Shown here: piece by piece, positions 4,189 through 5,692 of the stretch | Layout of the letters: every line of letters begins with the position of its first letter | Numbering within the stretch: position 1 is the first letter of the stretch | Origin: a bacterium | GTDB taxonomy: Bacteria; Patescibacteriota; Minisyncoccia; UBA6257; Colwellbacteraceae | Reading direction: 5' to 3' | DNA: 5,692 nt | Assembly: GCA_021811305.1 (NCBI GenBank) | Contig: JAJZPD010000037.1 | Coordinates: forward strand, 1 to 5,692 | Made by a program: the position numbers and the translations under genes | The notes under the pieces: model-generated | Databases searched by the model: none | What the model was told of the DNA's origin: nothing | What the model saw: only the letters and a program-made list of their open reading frames with translations

Positions 4189-5307
4189 CTAATTTTTCGT
4201 TAAAATATCTAGATCCATTTCTCCAGACATCGACTTGTGTAAAGCCGAGTCAAACAATTCTTTTAGCTTTGTTTTTTGCTCGACAAGTTGTTTTTTATAA
4301 TCTTGAACTGCGGAAAGTCTGTCAACGATTTGCTTTTGAGAAGCCATTGACGGTAAATCGATTTTGATACTATCAAATACATCCTTATTGGCGCGGGGTA
4401 GATTCGCACCGGCCATACTTGCTGAACTTTTTTGAACGATACATGGCTGTTGCAAAATAGCCCACAAGAGCTGAGGAGCAATGACATCAAGTTTAGGCCT
4501 CAACACCCAAATGTCGGTGGAGCAGACACCAGCAAAATCAGCGAGCCAAACTTTATTGAGATATGGCCTTAACTTTCCATAAAGAATATCGCCTGACTTG
4601 AAGTGTGTTTTTGTGCTTTTTATAAATCTACCCTCGATAGGCTTAAGACTAACTAACTGTCCAGTATTCGATTCAATATTTTCCAAACCGATAAAATTAA
4701 ATATCTGATCGGGTTGCTTGGTAGGTAGAATTGCCTCTGTAACCCTTGTAAAAACGGTTCCAAGTTTTTTTAGTTCCCGTCCCTTGCCGGCTGGATCGAG
4801 TTCTTGATGTAAAAGCGACTGGAAAAGCTCGTCGGTTTTCTGAATAAGTTCGTCATTTAACTTTTGCGCCTCGACAATTTTATCCAGCCGCTCAACGATC
4901 TGTTTTTGAATTTCGAGAGGTGGAACTGGTATTTTTTGATTTTTTAACAAATAAAAATGTCTTTTGTATCCAAGATTTTGAACTGGCTTAAATAAAAGTG
5001 TGTAATAAAAAAACTTAGGTAATAAGCCTTCTTTGGGCTTAAGAATTTTTATGCCGTCAGCACCATACGCAAACGGAAAATCTACATACTTTAAAATCCG
5101 CGTATGGTCGCCAAAAATTACAACCGGCAAGTCTCCTTGATAAAGCTTTTGTTCATCATTAATAAACCCGGCGATATAGTCTTCACCCTGATCTATAACT
5201 GGATATTTTCCGTTATCCCGGTATTCACCGCGTTTGATCTTAACAGGAATTATTCCATTTTTTTTCAAAACATCTCCTAATTTTTCTGTTGGCCAGTTAA
5301 CTTTCAT
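4189..5307 (-). CDS. hsdS: Type I restriction-modification specificity subunit HsdS
   Basis: A 372-aa DNA-recognition subunit of a type I system; it would direct HsdM (methylation) and HsdR (cleavage) to a two-part target. The layout is the usual tandem one. Target recognition domain 1 covers about 5-130. A conserved hinge and helix follows with IPVPPLEIQKQIVERLDKIV (126-145) running into a coiled coil to about 170. Target recognition domain 2 covers about 180-320, including GDILYGKLRPYLNKVW. The second conserved helix has IDLPSMASQKQIVDRLSAV (316-334) and continues to about 364. The size is normal and both halves are intact. The ATG at 5307 overlaps the upstream stop as ATGA and gives MKVNWPTEKLGDV, a typical HsdS opening; an in-frame ATG at 5364 would overlap the upstream gene by 61 bases and is rejected. 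GC is low (37% by hand count at 4201-4260), suggesting acquisition. Neither HsdM nor HsdR is in the window. Confidence 0.9.
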   Translation of the reverse strand: MKVNWPTEKLGDVLKKNGIIPVKIKRGEYRDNGKYPVIDQGEDYIAGFINDEQKLYQGDLPVVIFGDHTRILKYVDFPFAYGADGIKILKPKEGLLPKFFYYTLLFKPVQNLGYKRHFYLLKNQKIPVPPLEIQKQIVERLDKIVEAQKLNDELIQKTDELFQSLLHQELDPAGKGRELKKLGTVFTRVTEAILPTKQPDQIFNFIGLENIESNTGQLVSLKPIEGRFIKSTKTHFKSGDILYGKLRPYLNKVWLADFAGVCSTDIWVLRPKLDVIAPQLLWAILQQPCIVQKSSASMAGANLPRANKDVFDSIKIDLPSMASQKQIVDRLSAVQDYKKQLVEQKTKLKELFDSALHKSMSGEMDLDILTKN

Positions 5308-5531
5308 ATTTTCATATCTGCTGGGAAATCCTCGGGCTTTGTTTGTTTCAACGATTCTATACATTCGCGAGATATTATCGCCCCACCTTTTGGATTCTTC
5401 CGTGACAAATCGTTTTGACGATCCATATTAAAACAAAGCCACCATAACTTCTGTTGTGTTTTATCTAATCCCAACGGCATAAGAGTTTTTAATTCCTCGT
5501 TTACGGTTTTTCGCATTTCTTCTTTTCTCAT
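5304..5531 (-). CDS. Small ORF of unknown function coupled to hsdS
   Basis: A 75-aa product that I do not recognise. It is charged at the N-terminus (MRKEEMRKTVNEELKTL, predicted helical), has an aromatic patch KLWWLCFNM (28-36), and ends in KPEDFPADMKI. No signal peptide or membrane helix is evident. Its TGA overlaps the hsdS ATG as ATGA, a typical sign of coupling, and its own ATG overlaps another TGA in the same ATGA manner, so it sits like a link in an operon chain. No strong Shine-Dalgarno sequence is present. An internal ATG at 5516 is possible. It could be a small accessory protein of the restriction system or a remnant of a larger gene. Confidence 0.55.
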   Translation of the reverse strand: MRKEEMRKTVNEELKTLMPLGLDKTQQKLWWLCFNMDRQNDLSRKNPKGGAIISRECIESLKQTKPEDFPADMKI

Positions 5532-5692
5532 GATTGTTCTCTATTTATTTGATTTAATCCGCGACCCTCATCTTTCTCCCATTCTTTGTTGGCCAAGTCA
5601 TATTATTTCATAAAACCCTTTGTACCAATTTGGTTACAGCCGAATTCTCCCGACACTTCCCATATTCTTTCTAGGGCAACTTCCACAAGATG
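5528..5692 (-). pseudogene. C-terminal end of an upstream gene, apparently interrupted by a stop
   Basis: One minus-strand frame enters from the right edge and reads protein-like sequence (VEVALERIWEVSGEFG) to a TAA at 5603-5605. The same frame then stays open for 24 more codons (YDLANKEWEKDEGRGLNQIN and on) to a TGA at 5528-5530, which overlaps the ATG of the 75-aa ORF. Either the gene ends at 5603 and the rest is spacer, or the gene was broken by a nonsense change. I cannot assign a family: the piece does not look like the end of HsdM. A 24-codon open stretch also occurs by chance fairly often. Confidence 0.35.

Noticed and set aside
5305..5364. ATG at 5364 as start of hsdS (391 aa)
   Set aside because: It would overlap the upstream ORF by 61 bases; the ATG at 5307 gives the typical HsdS opening and an ATGA overlap.

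Overview
This window looks like part of a Patescibacteria (Candidate Phyla Radiation, Parcubacteria-like) genome. The inference rests on two short membrane-anchored proteins that resemble families I associate with that group (a 151-aa one-helix protein and a Gmad2-GerMN protein with a small Cys-rich linker), on compact gene spacing, weak Shine-Dalgarno use, and palindromic intergenic repeats. No rRNA, tRNA or CRISPR array was seen.

Left part (1-632): the minus strand carries the first 57 codons of cysS, with a good promoter so close to the ATG that the mRNA would be almost leaderless. A gene-free stretch of about 460 bases follows. It holds two strong hairpins, a 105-base tract with a striking 7-base period, a small hairpin, and a terminator serving the next gene.

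Middle part (633-3110), GC-rich: a one-helix membrane protein (minus) is divergent from a NUDT22-like Nudix hydrolase (plus), with promoter-like sites between them. The Nudix gene converges on a Gmad2-GerMN membrane protein (minus), and the two share one bidirectional terminator. The Gmad2-GerMN gene has a promoter whose predicted start site falls on its GTG codon, a second leaderless arrangement.

Right part (3190-5692), clearly AT-richer beyond about 3600: an accessory minus-strand operon. In transcription order it holds a broken or partial reading frame, an unrecognised 75-aa ORF, a type I restriction specificity subunit (HsdS) coupled by an ATGA overlap, a membrane-anchored Mrr-family nuclease, and a DUF3175 protein one base after it. 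The N-terminal extension of DUF3175 is encoded by palindromic repeat DNA that also occurs between genes. The methyltransferase and motor subunits that HsdS needs are not in the window. This is the most likely place for an unusual defence arrangement: HsdS beside a membrane-bound Mrr-like nuclease and a DUF3175 protein.
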